A stretch of 8,015 nucleotides of DNA from Patescibacteria group bacterium UBA910 (GTDB taxonomy: Bacteria > Patescibacteriota > Minisyncoccia > Phycocordibacterales > DATDWN01), in contig DBEI01000059.1 in assembly GCA_002294445.1 (NCBI GenBank), positions 1 through 8,015 of the forward strand, in the 5' to 3' direction. The position numbers and the translations under genes were made by a program. A model generated the notes under the pieces. That model was not told the DNA's origin. It was given only the letters and a program-made list of their open reading frames with translations, and searched no databases. Positions 1 to 6,476 of the stretch are shown piece by piece (position 1 is the stretch's first letter; each line of letters starts with the position of its first letter).

Positions 1-1290
1 CGTGCTCATACAGAGGAGGGTCTGCTTCATAACTGCGATGAATTTTCTGGTATGAAAAGTGGTGATGCAAAAACAGCTATCACAAAAAAAGTCGGAGGTA
101 AGATTGTTACAAAATACAAAATGCGAAATGCGATCTTTGCTCGACAACGATATTGGGGTGAACCAATACCATTGTATACAGACAAAAACGGTATTATTCA
201 CGAGGTTGATACAAAGAAACTTCCACTCAAGCTTCCTGATGTAAAATCATACGAACCGACAGGCACCGGAGAATCTCCGCTTGCAAGTGTGTCTGCATGG
301 ACAAAAAAAGGATATGAAACAAACACTATGCCTGGATGGGCAGGTTCTTCGTGGTATTTCCTCAGATATATGGACCCAAAAAATAAAAAGGAAATTGCTT
401 CACAGAAAGCGCTTTCATACTGGGGTCAGGTAGATACCTATGTAGGTGGTGCAGAACATGCAACAGGACACCTCTTGTACTCTCGATTTTGGAATAAGTT
501 TCTGAAAGATATTGGTGTTGTAAAACACGAAGAACCTTTTAAGGTGCTTCGCAATCAAGGAATGATTGGTGGAGAGGACGGAAGAAAAATGTCAAAGCGA
601 TGGGGTAATGTGATCAACCCAAATGATGTGGTGGCTACCTATGGCGCAGATACATTTCGAGTATATGAAATGTTTATGGGTCCATTTGAAGCAGGGCTCC
701 CATGGAATACAGAAAATATCATTGGGTCACGCAGATTTGTGGAGCGTGTATGGAGACTAGGGCAGTCGATAGTTGAAAGTCAAAAGTCAAAATTGAAAGT
801 GCAGAAAACAGATGCTGAATTGGAAACTGTGCTTCATAAGACAATACAAAAAGTAACCAATGATATGGAAAACTTTTCTCATAATACTGCCGTATCTGCA
901 CTCATGATTGCACTCAATGAAATGGAAAAGAGAGTAAATGAAACACAGGTGCGAATCACGAAAAAAGATTTTGAAATGTTTTTAAAACTGTTCCATCCAC
1001 TAGCACCACATGTGACAGAAGAATTATGGAAAGATTTAGGAAATAAAACTACGCTCGTAAAAGAACAGTGGCCAAAAGCTGATGTACGAAAAATGAAAGC
1101 GTCTACAGTTACTATTGTTGTACAGATCAATGGAAAAATGAGAGGAGAGGTGAAAGTAGATGTTGACAGTGAAGAATCCGAGGTGTTGGCATATATTAAA
1201 AAAGATGTTCAGATACAAAAATGGATAGGAGATTCAGTGGTCAAAAAAGTAATTTTTATTAAAAATAGGTTGATAAATATAGTTATGTGA
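1..1290 (+). CDS. leuS: Leucyl-tRNA synthetase (LeuRS), C-terminal half, 5' end outside window
   Basis: Class I synthetase that charges tRNA-Leu with leucine in the cytoplasm. The frame is open from base 1, so the ATG at 52 is internal and the gene continues leftward; about 429 residues are visible. In order: the end of the CP1 editing domain (AHTEEGLLHNC), return to the catalytic core (ARQRYWGEPIPLY), the SSWYFLRYMDP and YVGGAEHATGHLLYSRFW segments, the signature loop at 586-600, the helical anticodon-binding domain (from about 720) and the small C-terminal domain (VVQINGKMRGEVKV to the end NRLINIVM), so the C terminus is complete. Two oddities: the KMSKS loop reads KMSKR, and GMIGGEDGR leads straight into it, so the leucine-specific insertion found there in E. 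coli LeuRS is missing. No hairpin terminator follows the TGA stop. Family assignment is very secure. Confidence 0.97.
   Translation, partial: RAHTEEGLLHNCDEFSGMKSGDAKTAITKKVGGKIVTKYKMRNAIFARQRYWGEPIPLYTDKNGIIHEVDTKKLPLKLPDVKSYEPTGTGESPLASVSAWTKKGYETNTMPGWAGSSWYFLRYMDPKNKKEIASQKALSYWGQVDTYVGGAEHATGHLLYSRFWNKFLKDIGVVKHEEPFKVLRNQGMIGGEDGRKMSKRWGNVINPNDVVATYGADTFRVYEMFMGPFEAGLPWNTENIIGSRRFVERVWRLGQSIVESQKSKLKVQKTDAELETVLHKTIQKVTNDMENFSHNTAVSALMIALNEMEKRVNETQVRITKKDFEMFLKLFHPLAPHVTEELWKDLGNKTTLVKEQWPKADVRKMKASTVTIVVQINGKMRGEVKVDVDSEESEVLAYIKKDVQIQKWIGDSVVKKVIFIKNRLINIVM
771..806 (+). repeat. Low-complexity AAAGTCAAAA-type repeat inside leuS
   Basis: Within the leuS frame the DNA runs GAAAGTC, AAAAGTC, AAAATTG, AAAGTG, a tandem of near-identical 6-7-base units. 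It is translated as ESQKSKLKVQK. It falls in the variable linker between the start of the anticodon-binding domain (RVWRLGQSIV) and the following helices (LHKTIQKV), where length changes should be tolerated. It may be only an A-rich linker, or a short dispersed repeat that has entered a coding sequence in frame. Confidence 0.4.
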
Positions 1291-1307
1291 CACGTGATGT
1301 AATTTCC

Positions 1308-1336
1308 TTGACGTACGGCACTAAAAATGATACAAA
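1308..1336 (+). promoter_or_regulatory. Candidate sigma-70-type promoter for the sigma4-HARE gene
   Basis: TTGACG (1308-1313) and TACAAA (1331-1336) are separated by exactly 17 bases, and the -10 is preceded by TGA, an extended -10 arrangement. Transcription would start near 1343, leaving a leader of about 45 bases before the ATG at 1389. No Shine-Dalgarno sequence lies in that leader. A weaker TATACA at 1372-1377 is an alternative -10. This is pattern matching only. Confidence 0.45.
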
Positions 1337-1388
1337 TATAGTATTCTATACCACTCAAACACTTATTAATTTATACATTTATTGATAT

Positions 1389-2426
1389 ATGAGCGAAAAA
1401 ACAATTATCACATTCAAACCGAAACAAGTTTCTAAACGTCTTATCGGCGTACTTTCTCCACGTGCTCAGGATGTGATCATTGGCCGATACGGACTTGGTG
1501 CGGATACAAAACGCATGACACTTGAAGCTATTGGAAAGAAATACAAAATCACTCGTGAGCGAGTACGACAGATTGAAAACTATTCAATTGCAAACATCCG
1601 AAAGTCAAAAGAGTATGAAATAGAAAAAGTTGCATTCGACGAACTTAAGACAATTGTAAAAGTTTTGGGTGGAATGGTATCTGAAGAAGAATTGCTCAAA
1701 TATATCTCAAAAGATAAAAGTATTCAGAATCATATTCATTTTCTTCTTGTGGTAGGTGAGGAATTTACCAAAGAAAAAGAAGATGCTGAATTCAAGCACC
1801 GATGGCATGTAGACAAAGATCTTTCTAAGAAGATTCATGAATCTCTCCGAAAACTCTATGAAAACATGTCAGATGAACAGATTCTTCCTGAATCTCAAAT
1901 GATTGAAAATTTCCTTGAACACCTTAAGGAAGTAGCATCTGAATACAAGAACGAAGAAATTCTTCGACGATGGTTGGCTATCTCAAAAACAATCAGTAAA
2001 AATCCACTTGGTGAATGGGGTAAAGCTGATTCTCCAAATATCAACACAAAAGGAATGCGAGATTATGCGTTTCTCGTGATTCGACGACATGGCTCACCAA
2101 TTCACTTCCGTGAAGTTGCAAAGCTGATCGGTGAACTCTTTGGTAAGAAAGCGCACGTAGCAACAACCCACAATGAACTCATCAAAGATCCTCGGTTTGT
2201 ACTTGTAGGACGAGGTCTCTACGCTCTCTCTGAATGGGGTTATATGTCAGGTGTGGTGAAAGATGTGATCAAAGGAGTGCTTGAAAAGAATGGTCCACTC
2301 ACAAAAGAAAAGATTATCGAAAAGGTAATGAAAGAGCGATATGTGAAAGAAAACACTATCATGGTGAACCTTCAGAATACGAAACTTTTCAAAAAGACTA
2401 AAGACGGAAAGTACACCCTCGCCTAA
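1389..2426 (+). CDS. Sigma-70 region 4 / HARE-HTH fusion protein, putative transcription regulator
   Basis: A 345-residue DNA-binding protein. Residues about 22-75 match sigma-70 region 4, including the -35 recognition helix with the core residues of housekeeping sigmas (TRERVRQIE at 55-63). No region 2 or 3 is present, so it cannot melt promoters as a classical sigma factor. Residues about 85-215 are mostly helical and charged. Residues about 222-284 (DYAFLVIRRHGSPIHFREVA through GRGLYALSEWGY) resemble the HARE winged-helix domain, also found in the Firmicutes RNA polymerase delta subunit. Residues 287-345 look like a second winged helix (VLEKNGPLTKEKIIEKV, ending DGKYTLA). It lies 98 bases after leuS with a candidate promoter of its own and no ribosome binding site. 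The domain calls are solid. The role, as an accessory polymerase factor or a repressor/activator acting at -35 elements, is inferred. Confidence 0.85.
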   Translation: MSEKTIITFKPKQVSKRLIGVLSPRAQDVIIGRYGLGADTKRMTLEAIGKKYKITRERVRQIENYSIANIRKSKEYEIEKVAFDELKTIVKVLGGMVSEEELLKYISKDKSIQNHIHFLLVVGEEFTKEKEDAEFKHRWHVDKDLSKKIHESLRKLYENMSDEQILPESQMIENFLEHLKEVASEYKNEEILRRWLAISKTISKNPLGEWGKADSPNINTKGMRDYAFLVIRRHGSPIHFREVAKLIGELFGKKAHVATTHNELIKDPRFVLVGRGLYALSEWGYMSGVVKDVIKGVLEKNGPLTKEKIIEKVMKERYVKENTIMVNLQNTKLFKKTKDGKYTLA

Positions 2427-2437
2427 AAAATCCACAT

Positions 2438-2538
2438 AATCACCTTATCTACTTTGTCGCAGTGCAAGTTTGTGCACTCACCGTACAATAAGTACGGCTC
2501 GCTTACAAACTTTTCTGCTTCGCGTATCTAAGGCAATT
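2438..2538. other. Imperfect palindromic intergenic element (possible structured RNA or dispersed repeat)
   Basis: Nested complementary segments span this stretch between the sigma4-HARE gene and its terminator. The outer arms are CCTTA (2443-2447) with TAAGG (2529-2533). Inside them GCAG (2459-2462) pairs with CTGC (2515-2518), and AAGTTTGT (2466-2473) with ACAAACTT (2505-2512). The innermost hairpin is CCGTAC/GTACGG (2481-2486 and 2492-2497) with loop AATAA. A competing hairpin AGTGCA/TGCACT (2461-2466 and 2473-2478) excludes part of the long arm. No convincing reading frame occupies the region. It could be a mobile palindromic repeat of the MITE/REP kind or a structured 3' UTR; I do not recognise a named family. 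Confidence 0.5.
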
Positions 2539-2583
2539 CTGTGAATTTTCACTAACTAGAAGTCAGTTGTAGTAAATCATGAT

Positions 2584-2617
2584 AAAAAGAAATACCGCCT
2601 TGGCGGTATTTCTTTTT
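2584..2617. terminator. Strong bidirectional-type hairpin terminator
   Basis: A perfect 16-base inverted repeat (2584-2599 and 2602-2617) is separated by only TT. The stem has a GC-rich tip (ACCGCC/GGCGGT), an A-run on the left side and TTTCTTTTT on the right, as expected of an intrinsic terminator working on either strand. It ends the transcript of the sigma4-HARE gene and lies only 17 bases before the next start codon. Confidence 0.9.
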
Positions 2618-2628
2618 GTTTGTATACT
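2600..2628 (+). promoter_or_regulatory. Candidate promoter overlapping the terminator; would give a leaderless mRNA
   Basis: TTGGCG (2600-2605), starting in the terminator loop, and TATACT (2623-2628) are exactly 17 bases apart. The ATG at 2635 is the seventh base after the -10, the usual position of transcription start, so the mRNA would begin at or beside the start codon. No Shine-Dalgarno sequence exists between the hairpin and the ATG, which agrees with leaderless translation. Confidence 0.5.
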
Positions 2629-2634
2629 TAGTAT

Positions 2635-3870
2635 ATGAATTTTGAAGTGTTCGCAAACGTGTTTCAGGCACCACAATTCCAGCTCGTATTTAATATATTT
2701 TTGACCACAGCTCCATTTTGGGTCACAGCCTTTCTTGCTCTCTGGTTATCAAATATATGGTTGGCATATCGACGTACACTCTTTTTTGCGAGCCTCTCAA
2801 ATATCCTCCTCGAAGTGAAGCTTCCAAAAGAAATATTCAAATCACCAAAGGCGATGGAGTTTTTGTTTAGCGCACTCTTTCAAACAGGAGGTGAGGGTAA
2901 CTGGTATGATGTGTACTGGAAAGGTCAGACACGTCCTTGGTATTCATTTGAGATTTGTTCTATCGATGGAAAACTTCACTTTTTTATTTGGACTCAAAAG
3001 AAATTTAAAAATTTAATCGAAGCAAACTTGTATTCACAGTATCCAGGAATTGAAATTCATGAAGTACCCGACTATGTAACAACTGTTGGTTTTAACCCTG
3101 ATACTCACAAAGCATTTACCACTGAATTTGAACTTGCAAAACCTGATCCATTTCCTCTCAAAACATATGTTGATTATGGGATGGATAAAGATCCGAAAGA
3201 AGAGCATAAGATTGACCCTATGACCCCTTTGGTTGAGTTTTTGGCTTCAAGTGTGGGTATGGGGCACAATGTATGGATTCAGATTATTGCCCGAGCACAC
3301 AAAGCAGAGGATTGGGATCCTGTGAAAAAAGCACTTGTCGATGATCGTTGGGCGAAAGGTGCTGAAAAAGAAATTGATAAGATCCGAGCTGCCACAAAAG
3401 GTAAAGAGCCAGGTGATCCACCGAGAAAACTTACCAAAGTCGAAGAGGATCAAATTGTGGCGATTCAAAGAAGTGTAACCAAACCAGGTTTTGATGTGGG
3501 TATTCGGGCTGTTTATATTGCACCTACAGATATTTTTAACTCAGCGGTAAGTGCTGGTGTGGTTGCGGGGTTTAGAAACTATAACTCAGGAGAGCTTAAT
3601 GGTTTTAAAGCAACACGTAATCCAGATGCAACAGTGAGTTATCCGTGGCAGTTTATAAAGAAAGGTAAGCAGAACGGACTAAAGCAAGACATGATTAATG
3701 CGTATAAACACCGAGGATATTTTTATAATGAATTTAGTCAGCCATATTTTGTATTAAATACCGAAGAACTTGCAACAATATTTCACCTTCCTGGTGGAGT
3801 AGCGACCACACCAGCTTTTGATCGAATTGGATCCAAGAAAGCAGAGGCTCCCGCTAACCTTCCACTCTAA
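2635..3870 (+). CDS. Membrane-anchored VirB4/HerA N-domain-like protein without ATPase domain (CPR-type, DUF8128-like)
   Basis: A 411-residue protein with a hydrophobic N-terminal segment (about residues 17-46, FWVTAFLALWLSNIWLAY) followed by a soluble part. The segments LEVKLPKEIFKSPKAMEFLF (59-78), YSFEICSIDGKLHFFIW (103-119), ANLYSQYPGIEIHEVPDY (130-147) and the end (FVLNTEELATIFHLPGG at 372-388, then KKAEAPANLPL) resemble what precedes the motor domain in the VirB4/TraC/HerA-like ATPases common in CPR genomes. No Walker A or Walker B motif is present and the protein ends there. A charged, probably disordered stretch lies at about 240-270. It is followed after 5 bases by mltG, so both are probably one transcript. 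A membrane or secretion/pilus-related role is inferred from resemblance; the exact function is unknown. Confidence 0.7.
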   Translation: MNFEVFANVFQAPQFQLVFNIFLTTAPFWVTAFLALWLSNIWLAYRRTLFFASLSNILLEVKLPKEIFKSPKAMEFLFSALFQTGGEGNWYDVYWKGQTRPWYSFEICSIDGKLHFFIWTQKKFKNLIEANLYSQYPGIEIHEVPDYVTTVGFNPDTHKAFTTEFELAKPDPFPLKTYVDYGMDKDPKEEHKIDPMTPLVEFLASSVGMGHNVWIQIIARAHKAEDWDPVKKALVDDRWAKGAEKEIDKIRAATKGKEPGDPPRKLTKVEEDQIVAIQRSVTKPGFDVGIRAVYIAPTDIFNSAVSAGVVAGFRNYNSGELNGFKATRNPDATVSYPWQFIKKGKQNGLKQDMINAYKHRGYFYNEFSQPYFVLNTEELATIFHLPGGVATTPAFDRIGSKKAEAPANLPL

Positions 3871-3875
3871 TATTT

Positions 3876-4892
3876 ATGGGTATACTTTCTGCTAAAGATA
3901 AAGTGCAAAATTTCCTGCTAAAGGTAAGGTTGTTTGGTGAACAACATCAAAAGAAGCTATCTGTAGTTTTCTTGTCTATAAGTCTAATTTTTCTGACCGC
4001 ATATTTATCTCTATGGCGAACACCTTCGAATTTTCCTGTGTATAGTGTTGTGACCATTAAATCAGGAGAGAGTCTTGAAGTGGTGACACAAAAATTTACC
4101 ACCCTACACCTTGTTCGTTCACCGTTTGTGTTTCGTAGTCTGGTGATACTGCTCGGTGGTGAAAAAAAGGTTACTGCCGGTGACTATCTTTTGGCTCACA
4201 AAGAGAGTCCGCTGACGCTCGCATGGAGAATTATGCGAGGAGACTTTGGTATGAGTCCGGTACGAGTTACGATTTTTGAAGGGCTTAATATTACTGAAAT
4301 AGGTGAGTTGCTTTCGAAAAATCTCGTTTCTTTTGATGTGGAAGCTTTTAAAAAGGCGGCAAAAAGCAAAGAAGGGTATTTGTTTCCTGATACATACTTC
4401 TTTCCACCAACCGCGAAACCTGATGATGTGATTGATCGTATGGAAGCAAATTTTAATGAAAAAATAAAAATTCTTGGTCCGGAGATAGATGCATTCGGTA
4501 AACCTCTGAAAGAAGTTATCGTGATGGCATCCATTCTCGAAGGTGAAGCACGGGGAGAAGAAGCACAAAAAACAGTGGCAGGTATTCTATGGAAACGTAT
4601 TTCTATTGGTATGCCACTTCAAGTGGATGCTACATTTAAATATATCAATGGTAAAGATAGTTTTACTTTATCATATGCCGATCTACGAGAAGATTCTCCA
4701 TACAACACATATGCAAACAAAGGACTTCCTCCTGGACCCATTAACAATCCTGGGTTTGGTGCGATACGGGCTGCGGTAAACCCAATCAAAACAGACTATC
4801 TTTACTTCCTTACAGGTAATGATGGTGGGATGTATTATGCAAAGACATTTGAGCAACATAAATTAAACAAAGCTAAATATCTTATAAAATAG
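3876..4892 (+). CDS. mltG: Endolytic murein transglycosylase MltG (YceG family)
   Basis: A membrane-bound lytic transglycosylase that cuts nascent peptidoglycan glycan strands and is thought to set their length. The protein has 338 residues, near the family norm. A cytoplasmic N-terminal tail is followed by one transmembrane helix (about 28-46, SVVFLSISLIFLTAYLSLW), a LysM-like stretch (VVTIKSGESLEVV, 58-70) and the YceG catalytic domain. Visible family motifs are EGYLFPDTYFF (166-176), ASILEGEA (218-225, carrying the conserved Glu of the ASI-x-E motif, here E222), MPLQVDATFKY (246-256), SPYNTYANKGLPPGPINNPG (274-293) and the terminal YYAKTFEQH. It begins 5 bases after the preceding stop with no ribosome binding site or promoter of its own, so translation is probably coupled to the upstream membrane protein. 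It ends at a hairpin. Confidence 0.95.
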   Translation: MGILSAKDKVQNFLLKVRLFGEQHQKKLSVVFLSISLIFLTAYLSLWRTPSNFPVYSVVTIKSGESLEVVTQKFTTLHLVRSPFVFRSLVILLGGEKKVTAGDYLLAHKESPLTLAWRIMRGDFGMSPVRVTIFEGLNITEIGELLSKNLVSFDVEAFKKAAKSKEGYLFPDTYFFPPTAKPDDVIDRMEANFNEKIKILGPEIDAFGKPLKEVIVMASILEGEARGEEAQKTVAGILWKRISIGMPLQVDATFKYINGKDSFTLSYADLREDSPYNTYANKGLPPGPINNPGFGAIRAAVNPIKTDYLYFLTGNDGGMYYAKTFEQHKLNKAKYLIK

Positions 4893-4900
4893 ATAACTAA

Positions 4901-4926
4901 AGAGCCACCCCATTCGGGGTGGCTTT
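4901..4926. terminator. Hairpin terminator shared by convergent mltG and the minus-strand small gene
   Basis: AGCCACCCC (4903-4911) pairs with GGGGTGGCT (4916-4924) around loop ATTC, extendable by a G-T pair and an A-T pair on the outside. Only TTT follows on the plus strand and CTCTTTAG on the minus strand, so the U-tract is weak in both directions. Its position 8 bases after the mltG stop and 3 bases beyond the minus-strand stop fits a shared convergent terminator. Confidence 0.75.
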
Positions 4927-4929
4927 GGT

Positions 4930-5277
4930 CTAGATGCCGGACACGATTCGAGATACGAGAAGGCCCCAGTTGTTTATAGGCGAACTGTCGTCTTCGAAGA
5001 AGCAGGGGACAGAGTTTTCAATGCGATACTGGATTTCAATTTCCAGTAGATGGTGCTGGCTCTTAATCAGAGCGACATTGATTGTGCCCCCTCCGTTTTC
5101 AATATCACGTGCGTGAAAATTGATGTAGTAAACAGGGGAAGGGAGGTTTAGTATCGCCTTGTGGTTGTTGTGTAGCGTGGTGTAAACAGCAGATTCCAGC
5201 GTGGAAAGTGCACGGATACACTCCGTAAATTTCGGCTCTTTAATGGCTGCGGGTATTCGAGAGGACAGGTTTATCAT
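4930..5277 (-). CDS. Hypothetical protein, 115 residues
   Basis: I do not recognise this protein. The reading frame fills the gap between the mltG terminator and mnmA exactly, and its stop codon abuts the hairpin at 4901-4926, which supports a real gene. I chose the ATG at 5277. A GTG at 5298 would add seven residues (MRSKIAT), and GGAG at 5294-5291 lies 13 bases before the ATG, farther than usual. The N-terminal third looks helical (KEPKFTECIRALSTLESA). The middle alternates hydrophobic and polar residues (SPVYYINFHARDIE, TINVALIKS, HLLEIEIQYRIENS), suggesting beta strands. No signal peptide, transmembrane helix or catalytic motif is evident. Many C-ending codons (CCC, TCC, GGC, AAC, ATC) differ from the A/T-ending preference of its neighbours, hinting at a different origin. 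Confidence 0.6.
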   Translation of the reverse strand: MINLSSRIPAAIKEPKFTECIRALSTLESAVYTTLHNNHKAILNLPSPVYYINFHARDIENGGGTINVALIKSQHHLLEIEIQYRIENSVPCFFEDDSSPINNWGLLVSRIVSGI

Positions 5278-5279
5278 TG

Positions 5280-5308
5280 TTGCAATTTTACTCCGCACAC
5301 AGTATTAT
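5280..5308 (+). promoter_or_regulatory. Candidate mnmA promoter, near-leaderless
   Basis: TTGCAA (5280-5285) and TATTAT (5303-5308) are 17 bases apart. A second -10-like hexamer, CATAAT, lies at 5309-5314. Initiation would fall at about 5315-5320, within a few bases of the ATG at 5319. No Shine-Dalgarno sequence precedes that ATG. On the opposite strand TTGACC (5330-5325) and GATAAT (5309-5304), 15 bases apart, could serve the divergent small gene, so the two promoters would overlap. Confidence 0.4.
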
Positions 5309-5318
5309 CATAATAATT

Positions 5319-6404
5319 ATGACTGGTCAAGGAGCTCAAAAAAAAGAAAAAGTTTTTGTAGGGGTCTCTGGAGGAGTTGATAGCTCTGTAGCTTTAGCGT
5401 TGCTACAAAAAGCTGGGTACGACGTAACAGGGGTGTTTTTGAAGGTCTGGAGCCCTGATTTCTTGCCATGTGAATGGCGAGATGAGCGCCGAAGTGCGAT
5501 GCGAGTATGCGCTACCCTTGGTGTACCTTTCCTTACTCTTGATTGTGAAAAAGAATATAAAGAAATGGTGGTGGATTACATGCTTTCAGAGTATAAGGCC
5601 GGACGCACTCCTAACCCTGATGTGTTTTGTAATAAATATGTAAAGTTTGGAGTGTTTCTCAAGAAAGCGCTTGAAGCAGGGGTAACTCATGTGGCAACTG
5701 GACATTATGCACAAGTCGAAAAAAGAGTAAATTATTTTTTGCTTAAGGAGGCAGTGGATACTGACAAAGATCAATCGTATTTCCTTTCACAGCTTGGTCA
5801 GCATGAATTGTCACATGCGCTTTTTCCAATTGGGCATTTAAAGAAAAGTGAGGTTCGTACACTTGCCAGAGAATTTAATCTTCCGACTGCAGAAAAAAAA
5901 GATAGCCAAGGTCTTTGCTTTATTGGTAAGGTGGATATGAAAGAGTTTTTAAAGCACTACATTGAAACAAAAAAAGGAGATGTACTCGATATATCAGGCA
6001 AAAAAATAGGTGTACATGAGGGTTCAGAGTTGTACACCATCGGAGAGCGACATGGGTTTACTATCACCGAAAAAACAGATCACGATAATCGTTTGTTTGT
6101 GGTCTCTAAAGATGTAAAACAAAATACAATTACCGTTGCTGAAAGACAAAGTGTTTTAGAGGGCTCTGATTCAAAAGATATAGCACTCCGAGATGTGCAT
6201 TGGACTTTAGGCACTGAGGTTGATATGAATAAAAGTTATAGTGTACGTTTTCGATATCGACAAACAAAAGTCACATCAGACATCATTAAAAAAGATGGTG
6301 TGTATTATATAAAACCAATAGATCCTCAGTTTGATATTGCGGGAGGTCAGACTGCTGTGATATATGATGAGGATGTGTGTGTGGGGGCGGGGATAGTAGT
6401 GTAG
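5319..6404 (+). CDS. mnmA: tRNA-specific 2-thiouridylase MnmA
   Basis: A cytoplasmic enzyme that activates U34 of Glu, Gln and Lys tRNAs with ATP and inserts sulfur to form 2-thiouridine. It has 361 residues, the usual length. Numbered from the ATG at 5319: the PP-loop SGGVDSS (17-23) binds ATP; RTPNPDVFC (96-104) carries the first catalytic Cys (C104); ATGHYAQ (126-132) and DKDQSYFLSQL (149-159) contact tRNA; KDSQGLCFIG (194-203) carries the second Cys (C200). The central domain (TIGERHGF, 240-247) and C-terminal beta-barrel (VRFRYRQTKV) follow. The frame is open to a TTG at 5277, but the extra residues (LQFYSAHSIIIII) are unlike the family and overlap the promoter, so ATG 5319 is preferred. 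A hairpin follows the stop. The sulfur donor partner is not in the window. Confidence 0.96.
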   Translation: MTGQGAQKKEKVFVGVSGGVDSSVALALLQKAGYDVTGVFLKVWSPDFLPCEWRDERRSAMRVCATLGVPFLTLDCEKEYKEMVVDYMLSEYKAGRTPNPDVFCNKYVKFGVFLKKALEAGVTHVATGHYAQVEKRVNYFLLKEAVDTDKDQSYFLSQLGQHELSHALFPIGHLKKSEVRTLAREFNLPTAEKKDSQGLCFIGKVDMKEFLKHYIETKKGDVLDISGKKIGVHEGSELYTIGERHGFTITEKTDHDNRLFVVSKDVKQNTITVAERQSVLEGSDSKDIALRDVHWTLGTEVDMNKSYSVRFRYRQTKVTSDIIKKDGVYYIKPIDPQFDIAGGQTAVIYDEDVCVGAGIVV

Positions 6405-6410
6405 TATTAT

Positions 6411-6457
6411 AAAAAACAAAAGTGACATGTGTTGTACACGTGTCACTTTTGTTTTTT
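6411..6457. terminator. Long hairpin terminator after mnmA
   Basis: A perfect 17-base inverted repeat (6411-6427 and 6441-6457) extends inward by a wobble pair and GTG/CAC to a TTGTA loop. The outer ends are an A-run on the left and TTTTGTTTTTT on the right, so it should work as an intrinsic terminator in both directions. It begins 6 bases after the mnmA stop. Confidence 0.9.
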
Positions 6458-6476
6458 CATGAAAATTTGTGATAAT
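6449..6476 (+). promoter_or_regulatory. Candidate extended -10 promoter for the ATP-cone nuclease gene, leaderless
   Basis: GATAAT (6471-6476) is preceded by TGT (6468-6470), forming an extended -10. The ATG at 6483 is the seventh base after it, so the transcript would start at or beside the start codon. A poor -35 (TTGTTT, 6449-6454, spacing 16) lies in the right arm of the mnmA terminator; the extended -10 may make a good -35 unnecessary. No Shine-Dalgarno sequence is present. Confidence 0.45.

Noticed and set aside
4119..4568. Long minus-strand reading frames opposite mltG
   Set aside because: They lie entirely within the well-supported mltG gene on the other strand, with Phe/His-rich composition typical of antisense shadows and no recognisable motifs.
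4934..5116. Plus-strand frame opposite the small hypothetical gene
   Set aside because: Shorter, ends in the middle of the region, and has less protein-like composition than the minus-strand frame, which also fits the shared terminator.
5277..5318. TTG at 5277 as an upstream start for mnmA
   Set aside because: The added residues are a hydrophobic run foreign to MnmA and would overlap the promoter-like sequence; ATG 5319 gives the normal length.
6367..6392. GTGTGTGTGGGGGCGGGG tract at the end of mnmA
   Set aside because: A G/T-rich run encoding the normal C terminus of MnmA (VCVGAGIVV); too short to call a microsatellite or quadruplex element.
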